Part shown: positions 8,162 through 17,170 of the stretch, piece by piece | Layout of the letters: the number at the start of each line of letters is the position of its first letter | Numbering within the stretch: position 1 is the first letter of the stretch | NCBI GenBank assembly: GCA_964511575.1 | Contig: CAZEFM010000005.1 | Location: 1-64,000, forward strand | DNA: 64,000 nt | Reading direction: 5' to 3' | Source: CALKHT01 sp964511575 | GTDB lineage: Bacteria; Planctomycetota; Phycisphaerae; Phycisphaerales; Phycisphaeraceae | Translations under genes and position numbers: made by a program | The notes under the pieces: model-generated | Database searches by the model: none | Told to the model about the DNA's origin: nothing | Seen by the model: the letters and a program-made list of their open reading frames with translations, nothing else

Positions 8162-8844
8162 TGACCAACCCCCATGCCCGAATCGGAATCCCGCCAGCCC
8201 GGACGCCAGCCATTCAATTGGTTTGTTTCGATCTGGGGCGCGTGCTCATTGAGATCTGTGATGGCTGGGAGGATGCCTGTCGGGAAGCGGGGGTGACGTT
8301 TCCGGTGTGCCTGGGGGAGATGGATCGGCGGCAGCGCATGGTTGATCTGGCGCTGGAGCATGAAACCGGCCGCATCGATGCGGGCACGTTCGATCGTGAG
8401 ATGGCGCGGTTGCTGGGGATGTCGCCCGAACAGGTGGCGGCGGTGAGCTGTGCGTGGCTCAAATCGCCGTGCCCCAATATCGAGTGGCTCATCGATGCGG
8501 TGCGGCAGTCCGGCGTCGCCACCGCATGCCTTTCCAACACCAACGATCGGCACTGGCGCATGATGTCGGGGCAGGTCGACAGCCCCGCACGTTTGCCCGT
8601 CGATCGGCTGGATCATCACTTTGTCAGCTACGTGATTGGCGCGATGAAGCCTGATCCGGCGATCTATGCGCACGTGGAGGAGGCGACGGGGGTGGCTCCG
8701 CATCAGATCGCGTTTTTCGATGATCTCCCCGACAACGTCGACGCCGCCCGCCGCCGCGGCTGGTACGCCCGCCGCATCACCCCGGAGATGGACTCGGTGT
8801 CGCAGATGCACGAGGCGCTGGTGGAATGGGGGGTGCTGCGGTAG
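8158..8844 (+). CDS. HAD-superfamily hydrolase, YihX-like
   Basis: A 228-residue HAD phosphatase. Motif I is FDLGRVL, with the second Asp of the usual DxD replaced by Gly as in the YihX/epoxide-hydrolase-like branch. Motif II is CLSNTN, motif III is GAMKPDP with the conserved Lys, and motif IV is FFDDLPDN. The helical cap follows motif I. ATG 8158 overlaps the proA stop; the Asp of motif I is near residue 25. Substrate unknown; coupling to proA does not by itself indicate a role in proline metabolism. Confidence 0.85.
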   Translation: MMTNPHARIGIPPARTPAIQLVCFDLGRVLIEICDGWEDACREAGVTFPVCLGEMDRRQRMVDLALEHETGRIDAGTFDREMARLLGMSPEQVAAVSCAWLKSPCPNIEWLIDAVRQSGVATACLSNTNDRHWRMMSGQVDSPARLPVDRLDHHFVSYVIGAMKPDPAIYAHVEEATGVAPHQIAFFDDLPDNVDAARRRGWYARRITPEMDSVSQMHEALVEWGVLR

Positions 8845-8898
8845 TGAAAATGTTATTGAAACGTTCTCCTTGGGGTTGTAGCATTCACGAGGTGCTCC

Positions 8899-9147
8899 AT
8901 GGACCGTGAAGCGATTCTCCAGCATATTTCGATCGATCCGGCCGTGTGCTTTGGGAAAGCATGCGTGCGTGGTCGCCGTATTTGGGTGTCGCTTGTACTG
9001 GACCTGTTGGCAACGGGCATGTCAATCGAGGATGTGAAGCGCGAATATGACCTGACCGACGCGCAGATTCGCGCATGCCTTGCATACGGGGCGGAGATGG
9101 CGCGGGGTCGACATCTGGACATTCCCATGGAGCGTCGTGCATCGTGA
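8899..9147 (+). CDS. DUF433 antitoxin-like protein
   Basis: An 82-residue DUF433 protein, a winged-helix/HTH-type small protein commonly found as partner of DUF5615 PIN-like proteins. Typical features are the N-terminal ISIDPAVCFGKACVRGRRIWVS and the HTH-like segment SIEDVKREYDLTDAQIRACLAY. Its TGA stop overlaps the GTG start of the next gene, which supports co-translation and a toxin-antitoxin type pairing. An AGGTG sits about 7 bases before the ATG. Antitoxin function is inferred from the family context. Confidence 0.85.
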   Translation: MDREAILQHISIDPAVCFGKACVRGRRIWVSLVLDLLATGMSIEDVKREYDLTDAQIRACLAYGAEMARGRHLDIPMERRAS

Positions 9148-9536
9148 GCACACGCATCAAATTGGATGAGAATCTTGGCGCTTCTCTCGCGTCGCTGTTT
9201 CGGGATGCGGGACACGACGTGGAGACCGTCAAGAGCGAAGGGCTGCTCGGTGCCGCGGATCGCGACCTCATCGAGATATGTCGTCAGGAAGACCGCTGTC
9301 TCGTCACGCTGGACATGGATTTCGCGAACCCGCTGGTTTTTGACCCGCGTCGGTATGCGGGCATCGCGGTGCTGCGCGTTCGGCCCGGTTGCCGTTGGGA
9401 GGATCTGGTGCTTTTGGCACAGACGTTGATTCGCTTCCTCGCCACCACGCCGGTGCGTGGTCACCTATGGGTTGTTCAACCCGGCCGATTGAGGGAGTAC
9501 TCGTCTGAGGATGACGACGGCTTTCAGGAGCTGTGA
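9144..9536 (+). CDS. DUF5615 PIN-like protein, probable toxin of the pair
   Basis: A 130-residue protein of the DUF5615/Mut7-C-like PIN branch: it starts RIKLDENLGASLASLFRDAGHDV and carries the acidic centre LVTLDMDFANP, where the Asp residues would bind metal. The GTG at 9144 overlaps the DUF433 stop. A longer reading starting at 9075 would lie inside the DUF433 gene and has no similarity. RNase activity is inferred from the PIN fold and has not been shown for most members. The pair sits alone between a HAD gene and purL, a normal position for a mobile small module. Confidence 0.83.
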   Translation: MSTRIKLDENLGASLASLFRDAGHDVETVKSEGLLGAADRDLIEICRQEDRCLVTLDMDFANPLVFDPRRYAGIAVLRVRPGCRWEDLVLLAQTLIRFLATTPVRGHLWVVQPGRLREYSSEDDDGFQEL

Positions 9537-9602
9537 TTTCCCCCTGTCCCGCTTTCGCCTATCATTCGGCGGTTTCCTGCGTTTCAAGGATGAGTGTTTC
9601 GC

Positions 9603-12600
9603 ATGACCGCAACGCCTGTATCGTCTGCTGATCTGTCGGTTCCGCCGGTTCGGGTTTCCCGGGTGGAGGTGCGCCCGCGTGCCGGGGAGCCGGACCCTGT
9701 CGCCGCCGCGGCGCTCGCCGATGCCCGTCAGCATTTCGGGTCAGTGACGGCGGTCCGTTCGGCACGGGTGTACCTCATCGAGGGGCCGCTGTCCGACGCC
9801 GCGGTCGAGCGCATCGCGCAGGAGCTGCTTGCCGACCCGGTGAGCCAGACCGCCACCGTGGGGGTGGCACCCGCCGGTGATGGCGTTGCCCTTGTCGAGG
9901 TGCACTACAAGCCGGGCGTGATGGATCCGGTGGCCCAATCGACGCAGGACGCCATCGTCGAAATGCTCGAGGGCATCGCCGCGGATCAGGTGTCGGTGCG
10001 CACCGGCGTGCGGTACGACCTGGAAGGCGTCGGCGCGTCGATCGAGCAGCTCGAAGCGTTTGCCGCACGATACCTCGCCAACCCGGTGATTCAGGAAATT
10101 CACGTTACGCCCTTTACGCCTGATGCTTTTCCGCACGGGCATGAGCAGGCGTTTCGGTTGACGCACGTGCCGTTGCGCGATCTGGATGATGAAGCGCTGA
10201 TGAAGCTGTCGCGCGAAGCGCACCTGTTTCTCAGCCGGGATGAGATGGTCGCCATCCGCGATTACTACCGCGCGCTCCCCGATGGACGGGAGCCGACGGA
10301 CATCGAACTGGAAACGCTCGCCCAGACATGGAGCGAGCATTGCGTTCACAAGACGCTCAAGGCGACGATCCGCTATCGCGATGAGGCGGCCGATGCCTCA
10401 GCTTCCGGTACATCTTGGCACGATCGCCCGGGACATGAGGTGCACGATGATGGCTCGGTGACGATCCACAACCTGCTCAAGAACACGATCGCCGCCGCCA
10501 CGCGGAAGCTGATGTCCGAGCCGCCGCACAACGAATGGTGTGTCAGCGTGTTCGTCGACAACGCGGGCATTGTGCGTTTTGACGATGAGGATGCGGTGTG
10601 CATCAAGGTGGAAACGCACAACCACCCCAGCGCGATCGAGCCGTACGGCGGCGCGGCGACGGGGATCGGCGGGTGCATCCGTGACGTGATGGGCACGGGC
10701 CTTTCCGCCAAGCCGATCGCCAACACCGATGTGTTCGCCGTGGCGTGGAAAGAGCAGCAGGAATCCGGTGACACGGACGCCGCACTGCCCAAGGGGGTCA
10801 TCCACCCGCGACGGATTCTGCAGCAGGTCGTGGCCGGTGTGCGCGACTACGGCAACCGCATGGGCATTCCCACCGTGAACGGCGCGGTCGTCTTCCACGA
10901 CAACTATCTGGGTAACCCGCTTGTTTTCGCCGGGTGCATCGGCATTATCCCGCTCGATAAATGTTTCGGTGCGCCCAAGCCGGGCGACCGCATCATCGCG
11001 TTGGGCGGCGCGACCGGTCGCGATGGCATCCACGGCGCAACATTTTCCTCAGCCGAACTCACCGACACGCACGCCGATGAGTTTTCCCATGCCGTGCAGA
11101 TCGGCAACGCCATCACGCAGAAGAAGACGATGGACGTCATTCTGCAGGCACGCGATTACGTGCATGAGGACGGCGTGTCCCAGCCGCTCTTCCACGCGAT
11201 CACCGACTGTGGTGCGGGTGGCTTCTCCAGTGCGGTGGGCGAGATGGGCGAAAAGCTCGGTGCGCGCGTGACGCTCGAAAAAGCCCCGCTCAAGTACGCC
11301 GGCCTGACCTATACGGAAGTGTGGATCTCCGAAGCTCAGGAGCGCATGGTGCTCGCCGTTCCGCCTGAGCATATCGACAAGCTCGGGGCGTTGTGTGCCG
11401 CCGAAGACGTGGCGATGTGTGATCTGGGCGAGTTCGGCTGCACAACGGAATCCGGCGAACCGCAGCTCGTGCTCACGTGGCACGGCAACGAGGTGGGGCG
11501 ACTGTCCATGCATCTGCTGCACGAAGGCATCCCCATGCCGACGCGCGATGCCACGTGGAAGCCGGGCGAAGCGCCAGCCGACACGCTGCGCCGTTCGCAG
11601 GCGACCAGGAACGACCGTTCGCTGTCCGACACATTGCACACGCTGCTGGCGCACCCGAACATCGCATCCAAACACTGGATCATCCGCCAGTACGACCATG
11701 AAGTGCAGGGCGGGTCGGTAATCAAGCCGCTCGTCGGGCCGGAGCAGGATGGCCCCAGCGATGCGGCGGTGATTCGGCCGAAGCTCTCGAGCAATCGCGG
11801 CATCGCGGTGGGTTGCGGGCTGCAGCCGTACCTCAGCGAAACCGCCGCCGACGCGGGGCTTGCCCTGGATGGCGATTCGTATTGGATGGCACTGGCGGGC
11901 ATCGATGAAGCGGTGCGCAACGTGGTGTGCGTCGGGGCTGACCCGCAGCGAATTGCAATTCTCGATAACTTCTGCTGGCCCAAGTGCGACGACCCGCGAC
12001 AACTCGGCGCGCTGGTGCGTGCCGCGGAGGCGTGCTACGACGGGGCGCTTGCGTATCGCACGCCGTTCGTTTCGGGCAAGGACTCGCTGAGCAACCAGTT
12101 CACAACGGAAGATGGCCGCATCATCGCGATTCCACAGACGCTGTTGATTACCGCGCTGGGGATTGTGCCCGATGTGCTGCGCAGCCGAACGATGGACGCC
12201 AAGGCCGCGGGCAACGTGCTGCTGCTCGTGGGTGAGACGACATCGGCAACGGGTGGTTCGCACCTGCGCAGCGTTGGCATCGGCGCGGGCGATCCGTTCG
12301 TGCCGCGCGTTGACCTCGTCCAGGGCCCCGCCAATGCCCGGGCGGTGGCGGACCTCATCGCCGCGGGACTCGTGCGGTCGGCACACGACTGCTCGGACGG
12401 CGGCGTTCTCGTGGCGGCGGCGGAAATGGCCTTCGCCGGCCGCGTGGGGCTCGACGTCGAACTCGACGGCGTGCCCACGGCGGCCGCGCTCGATCACACC
12501 GTCGCCGCGTTCGCCGAAACGCCCAGCCGCTATCTGCTGGAAGTCGCGCCGGGTGATCTGGACGCCGTTGTTCGCAAGCTGCGCGACGCCAACGTTCGCT

Positions 12601-12725
12601 TCGGCCAGATCGGCAGGTTCGCCGACCACGATCGGCTCACCGTCCGCACCGCCAGCGCGGGAAGGATTCTGGACGAATCCCTCGACGCCCTGCGCCAAAG
12701 CTGGCTCGGCACGCTCGACTGGTAA
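9603..12725 (+). CDS. purL: Phosphoribosylformylglycinamidine synthase with tandem PurS-like N-terminus
   Basis: Makes FGAM from FGAR, ATP and ammonia in purine synthesis. The catalytic part starts near residue 225 and shows TWSEHCVHKT, VETHNHPSAIEPYGGAATGIGG and the C-terminal SAHDCSDGGVLVAAAEMA. Before it are two consecutive stretches that look like PurS units (RVEVRPRAGEPDP... and LVEVHYKPGVMDP..., each about 80 residues). The protein has 1040 residues and no glutaminase domain, so a separate PurQ is needed; none is in the window. ATG 9603 is taken; a GTG three codons earlier (9594) is possible, because the AAGGA at 9586-9590 lies between the ideal distances of both. Confidence 0.94.
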   Translation: MTATPVSSADLSVPPVRVSRVEVRPRAGEPDPVAAAALADARQHFGSVTAVRSARVYLIEGPLSDAAVERIAQELLADPVSQTATVGVAPAGDGVALVEVHYKPGVMDPVAQSTQDAIVEMLEGIAADQVSVRTGVRYDLEGVGASIEQLEAFAARYLANPVIQEIHVTPFTPDAFPHGHEQAFRLTHVPLRDLDDEALMKLSREAHLFLSRDEMVAIRDYYRALPDGREPTDIELETLAQTWSEHCVHKTLKATIRYRDEAADASASGTSWHDRPGHEVHDDGSVTIHNLLKNTIAAATRKLMSEPPHNEWCVSVFVDNAGIVRFDDEDAVCIKVETHNHPSAIEPYGGAATGIGGCIRDVMGTGLSAKPIANTDVFAVAWKEQQESGDTDAALPKGVIHPRRILQQVVAGVRDYGNRMGIPTVNGAVVFHDNYLGNPLVFAGCIGIIPLDKCFGAPKPGDRIIALGGATGRDGIHGATFSSAELTDTHADEFSHAVQIGNAITQKKTMDVILQARDYVHEDGVSQPLFHAITDCGAGGFSSAVGEMGEKLGARVTLEKAPLKYAGLTYTEVWISEAQERMVLAVPPEHIDKLGALCAAEDVAMCDLGEFGCTTESGEPQLVLTWHGNEVGRLSMHLLHEGIPMPTRDATWKPGEAPADTLRRSQATRNDRSLSDTLHTLLAHPNIASKHWIIRQYDHEVQGGSVIKPLVGPEQDGPSDAAVIRPKLSSNRGIAVGCGLQPYLSETAADAGLALDGDSYWMALAGIDEAVRNVVCVGADPQRIAILDNFCWPKCDDPRQLGALVRAAEACYDGALAYRTPFVSGKDSLSNQFTTEDGRIIAIPQTLLITALGIVPDVLRSRTMDAKAAGNVLLLVGETTSATGGSHLRSVGIGAGDPFVPRVDLVQGPANARAVADLIAAGLVRSAHDCSDGGVLVAAAEMAFAGRVGLDVELDGVPTAAALDHTVAAFAETPSRYLLEVAPGDLDAVVRKLRDANVRFGQIGRFADHDRLTVRTASAGRILDESLDALRQSWLGTLDW

Positions 12726-12773
12726 ACCCGGCGTCGTCACTTACGCGAACCCCGAAACCACACCCGACGTTCA

Positions 12774-13070
12774 TCACAGCCCGCGCTGTGACTTCGCCGT
12801 CACCGCGCCGTTCACGAATGTCACCGTGATCTGTCTGCCCTCATCGTCGCGCCACACCGCGACGCTTGCGTTCGCCTCCACGCCGGGCAACGACACCCCG
12901 CCGCTGTCGACCTCGTCGGGCTCGCCCAAAATGTCGCGAACCTGCTGTTCGGTCATGCCGGTTTCGATTCGGTCGTAGTTGGCGCGGGTGATACTCTGGC
13001 CGCAGCCAGCCAGCGTCACCGCCATAACGCACAGCATCCACACGACGCTCGCCGTTTTCGCCTGCCGCAT
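12774..13070 (-). CDS. Small lipoprotein with SmpA/BamE-like fold
   Basis: A 98-residue protein with a lipoprotein signal: positive start MRQAK, hydrophobic core, lipobox LAGC with the lipidated Cys at 23. The mature part contains ITRANYDRIETGMTEQQVRDILGEPDEV, the hallmark of SmpA/OmlA/BamE-like domains, followed by a short beta stretch (VAVWRDDEGRQITVTFVNG). Proteins of this type stabilise envelope complexes; the exact partner is unknown. The start at 13070 gives a canonical signal peptide; an earlier start at 13109 would add 13 non-signal residues. It is convergent with purL. Confidence 0.82.
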   Translation of the reverse strand: MRQAKTASVVWMLCVMAVTLAGCGQSITRANYDRIETGMTEQQVRDILGEPDEVDSGGVSLPGVEANASVAVWRDDEGRQITVTFVNGAVTAKSQRGL

Positions 13071-13162
13071 GATCTGTCTCCCGTCGCAAGGTTCCCCGAA
13101 CGGGTGCAATCCGCGTGCCCGATGCCGCCCCGCGATCCGCCACGCTTCCTATAATCCTCCTC

Positions 13163-16024
13163 ATGGCTGCACCCAACGCTCCGGATAACACGCTCTACCT
13201 CATCGACGGCCACGCGCAGATCTTCCGCGCCTACTACGCCATCCGCACGCCGATGACCAGCCCCGTCACTGGCGAGCCCACCGGCGCGGTCTTCGCCTTC
13301 ACCGGCATGATGCTCAAGCTGTTCGAGCAGTTCCATCCCAAGTACGTCGTGATGGCGATTGACACCGGCGGCAAAACCCACCGCGATGAACTCTACGAAC
13401 ATTACAAAGCCACCCGCGAAGCCACCCCCGACGATTTCGCGCCCCAGGTCGAACGCATCCTCGAAATCACCCGCCTTTTCGGCGTGCCCATCTTCGGCAA
13501 GGAAGGCGCGGAAGCCGATGACATCATCGCCACCATCACCCGCGAGATCCTCGAGGACCCGCGCTACAACGATGTGCGTATCCGCATCGTCTCCAAGGAC
13601 AAGGATCTGGAGCAACTGCTCAGCGATCGCGTGACGATGTTCGACATCCACACCGACACGACGATCGATGTCGCCAAACTCGCTGAAACCAAGGGTGTGC
13701 GGCCTGATCAGGTCGTCGACATGCTCACCCTCATGGGCGACACGGTGGATAACATCCCCGGCGCGGCAGGCATCGGCCCCAAGACCGCGGCGATGCTCAT
13801 CCAGCAGTTCGGCACGATTGAAAACATTTACGCCAACATCGATCAGATCAAAGGCAAACGCCGGGAAAACCTCGAAGCATTTCGCGAGCAGTGGCCGCGT
13901 TCGCGTGAGTTGATCAAACTCAAGTTCGACGTCGACATCGACTTTGATCTGGACAAGGCGCGCATCGGCGCGATCGATGCCACCGCGTTGCGGCGCATCT
14001 TCACCGATCTGGGCTTTCGTCGGCACGTGCGTGATCTGGACAAGCTGCTTGAGCCGGCTGCACAGCAGCAGGAGACGGCTGTGAGCGCAAGCGCCGCCAC
14101 GGGTGCCGCCGGTGGGTTTGTGGGGGGTCTTTTCGACAGTCACGCCGCGCTCGCCGACCGCGCCATTGAGCAGGCCGCCGCCGCGGGGCTCACCACCGCC
14201 AGCGACTGCGACTACCGCGCCATCACCACACAGGCGGAACTCGATGAGCTTCGCGACACGCTTGCCCGGCAGAAGATGTTCAGCTTCGACACCGAAACCA
14301 TCGGGCTGGGGCACGACAAGGAACTGTGCGGCCTGAGCTTCGCGTGGGAAAAAGGCTGCGGCGTGTACGTGCCCATCTGCTCGCCCGATCCCAAAGCGCA
14401 CCTCGACAAGAAGGCTGTGCTCGAAACGCTGCGCCCGGTGCTTGAAGATCCGAACGTCGAAAAGTGCGGGCACAACCTCAAGTACGACCTGCTCGTGCTT
14501 CGTCATGCCGGAGTCAACGTGACCGGCGTGCGATTCGACACCATGATTGCCTCGCATCTCGTCGGTTCGCCCAGCCACAGTCTGGACACGTTGGCGCGGT
14601 CGCTGCTTAAGCATGAGGTGATCTCGATCAGCAGGCTCATCGGCGAGCGCGGCCGCGGGTTGAAACAGAAGACGATGGACCAGGTGGAGCTTGACGCCAT
14701 CGCGCCCTATGCCGCCGAAGATGCGGACATGGCGCTGCGGTTGTGCGAGACGTTCACGCCGCAGCTCAAGGCGATGGGGCTTGAGCATCTGGCGCGCGAG
14801 GTGGAGATGCCGCTCGTCGAAGTGCTTGCCGACATGGAGTTCAACGGCATCCGCGTCGACCCCGACGAACTGGAGCACCAGAAGAATCAACTCGTCAAAC
14901 GCATCGATGAACTGCGTGACCTCATCTATGAGAAAGCGGGTGGGCCGTTCAACATCGATTCGCCGCGACAACTGGGTGAAGTGCTCTTCACCAAACTGCA
15001 GTTGCCGGTCATCAAGAAAACCAAGACCGGCGCATCGACCGATATCGAGGTGCTCGAAGCGCTGGCGGAGCTTGATGACCTCACCCCCGAGCAGGCGGCG
15101 GCACCCAGACTCATCGTCGAGTATCGTCAGCTCACCAAGCTGGTGAACACGTATCTGGAGAACCTGCGCGAGTCGATTCACAAGCGCGATGGTCGCGTGC
15201 ATGCCACGTTTCATCAGACCGGCGCGGCGACGGGTCGGCTTTCCTCCAGTGGGCCGAACCTTCAGAACATTCCGATCCGCACCGAACTGGGTCGGCAGAT
15301 TCGCAAGGCGTTTGTTGCGGAGCCGGGCCACGTGCTGATTTCCGCGGACTATTCGCAGATCGAGCTGCGCATGCTGGCGCATCTCAGTGGCGATGCTGCG
15401 CTGCATGAAGCGTTCGCGAGCGATCAGGACATTCACGCCGCCGTGGCCGCGCGGGTCTTTCACATCGATCCCGATGCCGTCACCGCTGAACAGCGGGTGC
15501 ACGCCAAAACGATCAACTTCGGCATCATTTACGGGGTGACGCCGTTCGGTTTGGCGCGGCGTATTGAAGGTTTGGATTTGGAAGGCGCCAAGACGCTCAT
15601 CGCCGACTACCGCAAGCGGTTCAGCGGGATCGATGCGTTCCTCAAGCGGTGCATCGATCAGGCGATTCAGGAAGGTTACGTTACGACGATCCTCGGCCGC
15701 CGCCGCGACATTCCGCAGATCACCTCACGCAACCCCAACACACGCAGCCTCGGCGAACGGCTGGCGATCAACACCGTTGTGCAGGGCAGCGCCGCCGACC
15801 TCATCAAGCAGGCGATGGTCAACCTGCATCGCCGCATCCTGCGTGAGAACCTGCCGATGAAGCTGCTGTTGCAGATTCACGACGAACTGGTGCTCGAATC
15901 GCCCGAAAGCGAAGCCACCCGCTGCGCCGCCATCGTCCGCGAGGAAATGGAATCGGCCATGCAACTGGACATCCCCCTCAAAGTCGAACTGGGCACCGGC
16001 CCCGACTGGCTCAACGCGAAGTAG
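13163..16024 (+). CDS. polA: DNA polymerase I
   Basis: A 953-residue polymerase with three domains. The 5'-3' exonuclease occupies about residues 1-290 (LIDGHAQIFRAYYAIR, GEADD-like GAEADDIIATI, DTVDNIPGAAGIGPKTA). The 3'-5' exonuclease keeps its acidic residues, with Asp376 and Glu378 in FDTET and later CGHNLKYD and YAAEDAD, so proofreading should be active. The polymerase has motif A (Asp729 in ADYSQIEL), the O-helix RVHAKTINFGIIYG, and motif C (Asp907 in QIHDELV). The ATG at 13163 places the exonuclease start correctly. The stop overlaps the convergent gene at 16011 by 14 bases. Confidence 0.97.
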   Translation: MAAPNAPDNTLYLIDGHAQIFRAYYAIRTPMTSPVTGEPTGAVFAFTGMMLKLFEQFHPKYVVMAIDTGGKTHRDELYEHYKATREATPDDFAPQVERILEITRLFGVPIFGKEGAEADDIIATITREILEDPRYNDVRIRIVSKDKDLEQLLSDRVTMFDIHTDTTIDVAKLAETKGVRPDQVVDMLTLMGDTVDNIPGAAGIGPKTAAMLIQQFGTIENIYANIDQIKGKRRENLEAFREQWPRSRELIKLKFDVDIDFDLDKARIGAIDATALRRIFTDLGFRRHVRDLDKLLEPAAQQQETAVSASAATGAAGGFVGGLFDSHAALADRAIEQAAAAGLTTASDCDYRAITTQAELDELRDTLARQKMFSFDTETIGLGHDKELCGLSFAWEKGCGVYVPICSPDPKAHLDKKAVLETLRPVLEDPNVEKCGHNLKYDLLVLRHAGVNVTGVRFDTMIASHLVGSPSHSLDTLARSLLKHEVISISRLIGERGRGLKQKTMDQVELDAIAPYAAEDADMALRLCETFTPQLKAMGLEHLAREVEMPLVEVLADMEFNGIRVDPDELEHQKNQLVKRIDELRDLIYEKAGGPFNIDSPRQLGEVLFTKLQLPVIKKTKTGASTDIEVLEALAELDDLTPEQAAAPRLIVEYRQLTKLVNTYLENLRESIHKRDGRVHATFHQTGAATGRLSSSGPNLQNIPIRTELGRQIRKAFVAEPGHVLISADYSQIELRMLAHLSGDAALHEAFASDQDIHAAVAARVFHIDPDAVTAEQRVHAKTINFGIIYGVTPFGLARRIEGLDLEGAKTLIADYRKRFSGIDAFLKRCIDQAIQEGYVTTILGRRRDIPQITSRNPNTRSLGERLAINTVVQGSAADLIKQAMVNLHRRILRENLPMKLLLQIHDELVLESPESEATRCAAIVREEMESAMQLDIPLKVELGTGPDWLNAK

Positions 16025-16472
16025 GAAATTTCGCGACACGAGCGACGAGGCGCCACACGTCATGCGCGCTCAAATGGCGGTTCGTAGCGCGATTGAACTG
16101 TTCGACTACGCGATCAAACTCTGGTGTGTACGGAAGACGATCACGCTGTCCCACGGTCCCCGCACTTTGCGCAATGAGGTCGAACAGCAATTCTGTTTCT
16201 GATTCCGAAAGTACTATCGGCATCCGATCTGACCGGCCCAACGAAGGCATGCGGCCGGCTTTACGCAGGTTCAGGACGCGATGAAAAAGGTCTGCGTACT
16301 CGCGTTGATCACCGATTTCGCGTTGTCGCCGTACGAGTTCGTCGAACGCGTCGGTATAGGGAAGATCGTCAATCGGTCGGCCGAGTTCGTACACAGTCTC
16401 AACCAGTCGCTGATCCTCGCGACTCAACGCGGGCGCTTCGTGGAAAAATCCTTGGTTTGCTTCACTGATCAT
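16011..16472 (-). CDS. Unknown protein with an internal duplication, partner of the FRG protein
   Basis: A 153-residue soluble protein of unknown family. It contains two related halves: residues about 23-75 (LVETVYELGRPIDDLPYTDAFDEL... to RKAGRMP) and about 93-150 (LLFDLIAQSAGTVGQRDRLPYTPEFDRVVEQ... to ARVAKFP), each with a leucine-rich helix, an LPYTxxFD motif and a final basic helix. Its start overlaps the stop of the FRG gene by four bases (ATGA), so the two are probably translated together. Its 3' end overlaps the end of polA by 14 bases on the other strand. GC content is lower than in the flanking genes. Function is not recognised. Confidence 0.72.
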   Translation of the reverse strand: MISEANQGFFHEAPALSREDQRLVETVYELGRPIDDLPYTDAFDELVRRQREIGDQREYADLFHRVLNLRKAGRMPSLGRSDRMPIVLSESETELLFDLIAQSAGTVGQRDRLPYTPEFDRVVEQFNRATNRHLSAHDVWRLVARVAKFPTSR

Positions 16473-17149
16473 GACAATACCCGCCTTTCAGCCGTTCTCG
16501 CAGCGGCATCCAAATCACGAAACAAACTTCTGGCGTTGATTTTCATCTCGTCGAGGTCCGACAATGCGGTCGATCTTTCCGTCGCCGGTATGTCGAAACG
16601 GTTGAGGGCTGATCCGAGGAGCGACTCTACGGTGGCTTCTATGGTATCAACCCGCAGCATCACGCTACGCTGTTCGAATGCTCGAGTATTGTATTGCTGG
16701 ACTTCATCAGTCTCCAGAATCTCAATGGCATCGAGACTAGCCTGCTGAAACCGATCACGATCGAGAACCCAAATCGTTACCTCGCCTCCGCTTTGCCGTG
16801 CCTGCTCGAATGCGAAGTAAGCAGCAATGTATGGCGATTCCGTCCAATCCATTATCCGAGTGGGAAGTCCGTGATGGCGTGCCACATACTCCCAATGGAG
16901 ATCGGCAAGGGGCCCTCGCCAGCGGCGGGTCAATCCCAATGCCTCATGCCTGAACTCCCGAAGCAACTCAGTCAGTAACTGATTACGTACATCGTCATTC
17001 GAAAATCGACGGACCCGGTCGAGCGTGGTTTCTAGCTTCCAATCAGCGCTTGAGTGACCGCGAAAGATCAGTTGCCGCCGACGCTCACTGGTAAGGACCG
17101 CATACTCAGTCAAACGTGTTTTGAACTCTGCCCAATCCCGGAGCTTCAA
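16469..17149 (-). CDS. FRG-domain protein
   Basis: A 226-residue protein with an FRG domain. The naming motif is LIFRGHSSADWKLETTL (FRG at residues 29-31), and the second conserved block is ARHHGLPTRIMDWTESPYIA (about 90-109), followed by a hydrophobic AYFAFEQA helix and a beta strand EVTIWVLD. The biochemical role of FRG domains is not established to my knowledge; they often occur in accessory and mobile gene sets. The start is a TTG at 17149, supported by a strong GGGGGAG eight bases upstream. It is sandwiched between an antitoxin-like gene (17 to 22 bases upstream) and the duplicated-unit protein (overlapping downstream). Local GC is about 50 percent (two 60-base lines counted at 45 and 55 percent) versus above 60 percent in polA and ispG. 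Confidence 0.88.
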   Translation of the reverse strand: MKLRDWAEFKTRLTEYAVLTSERRRQLIFRGHSSADWKLETTLDRVRRFSNDDVRNQLLTELLREFRHEALGLTRRWRGPLADLHWEYVARHHGLPTRIMDWTESPYIAAYFAFEQARQSGGEVTIWVLDRDRFQQASLDAIEILETDEVQQYNTRAFEQRSVMLRVDTIEATVESLLGSALNRFDIPATERSTALSDLDEMKINARSLFRDLDAAARTAERRVLS

Positions 17150-17170
17150 CGTTGTACTCCCCCTAAGATG

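Noticed and set aside
13016..15502. Very long open frame (828 codons) on the minus strand, antisense to polA
   Set aside because: It is a shadow frame produced by the GC-rich third positions of polA; its composition is Arg/His/Val-rich without domains, while polA motifs fill the other strand.
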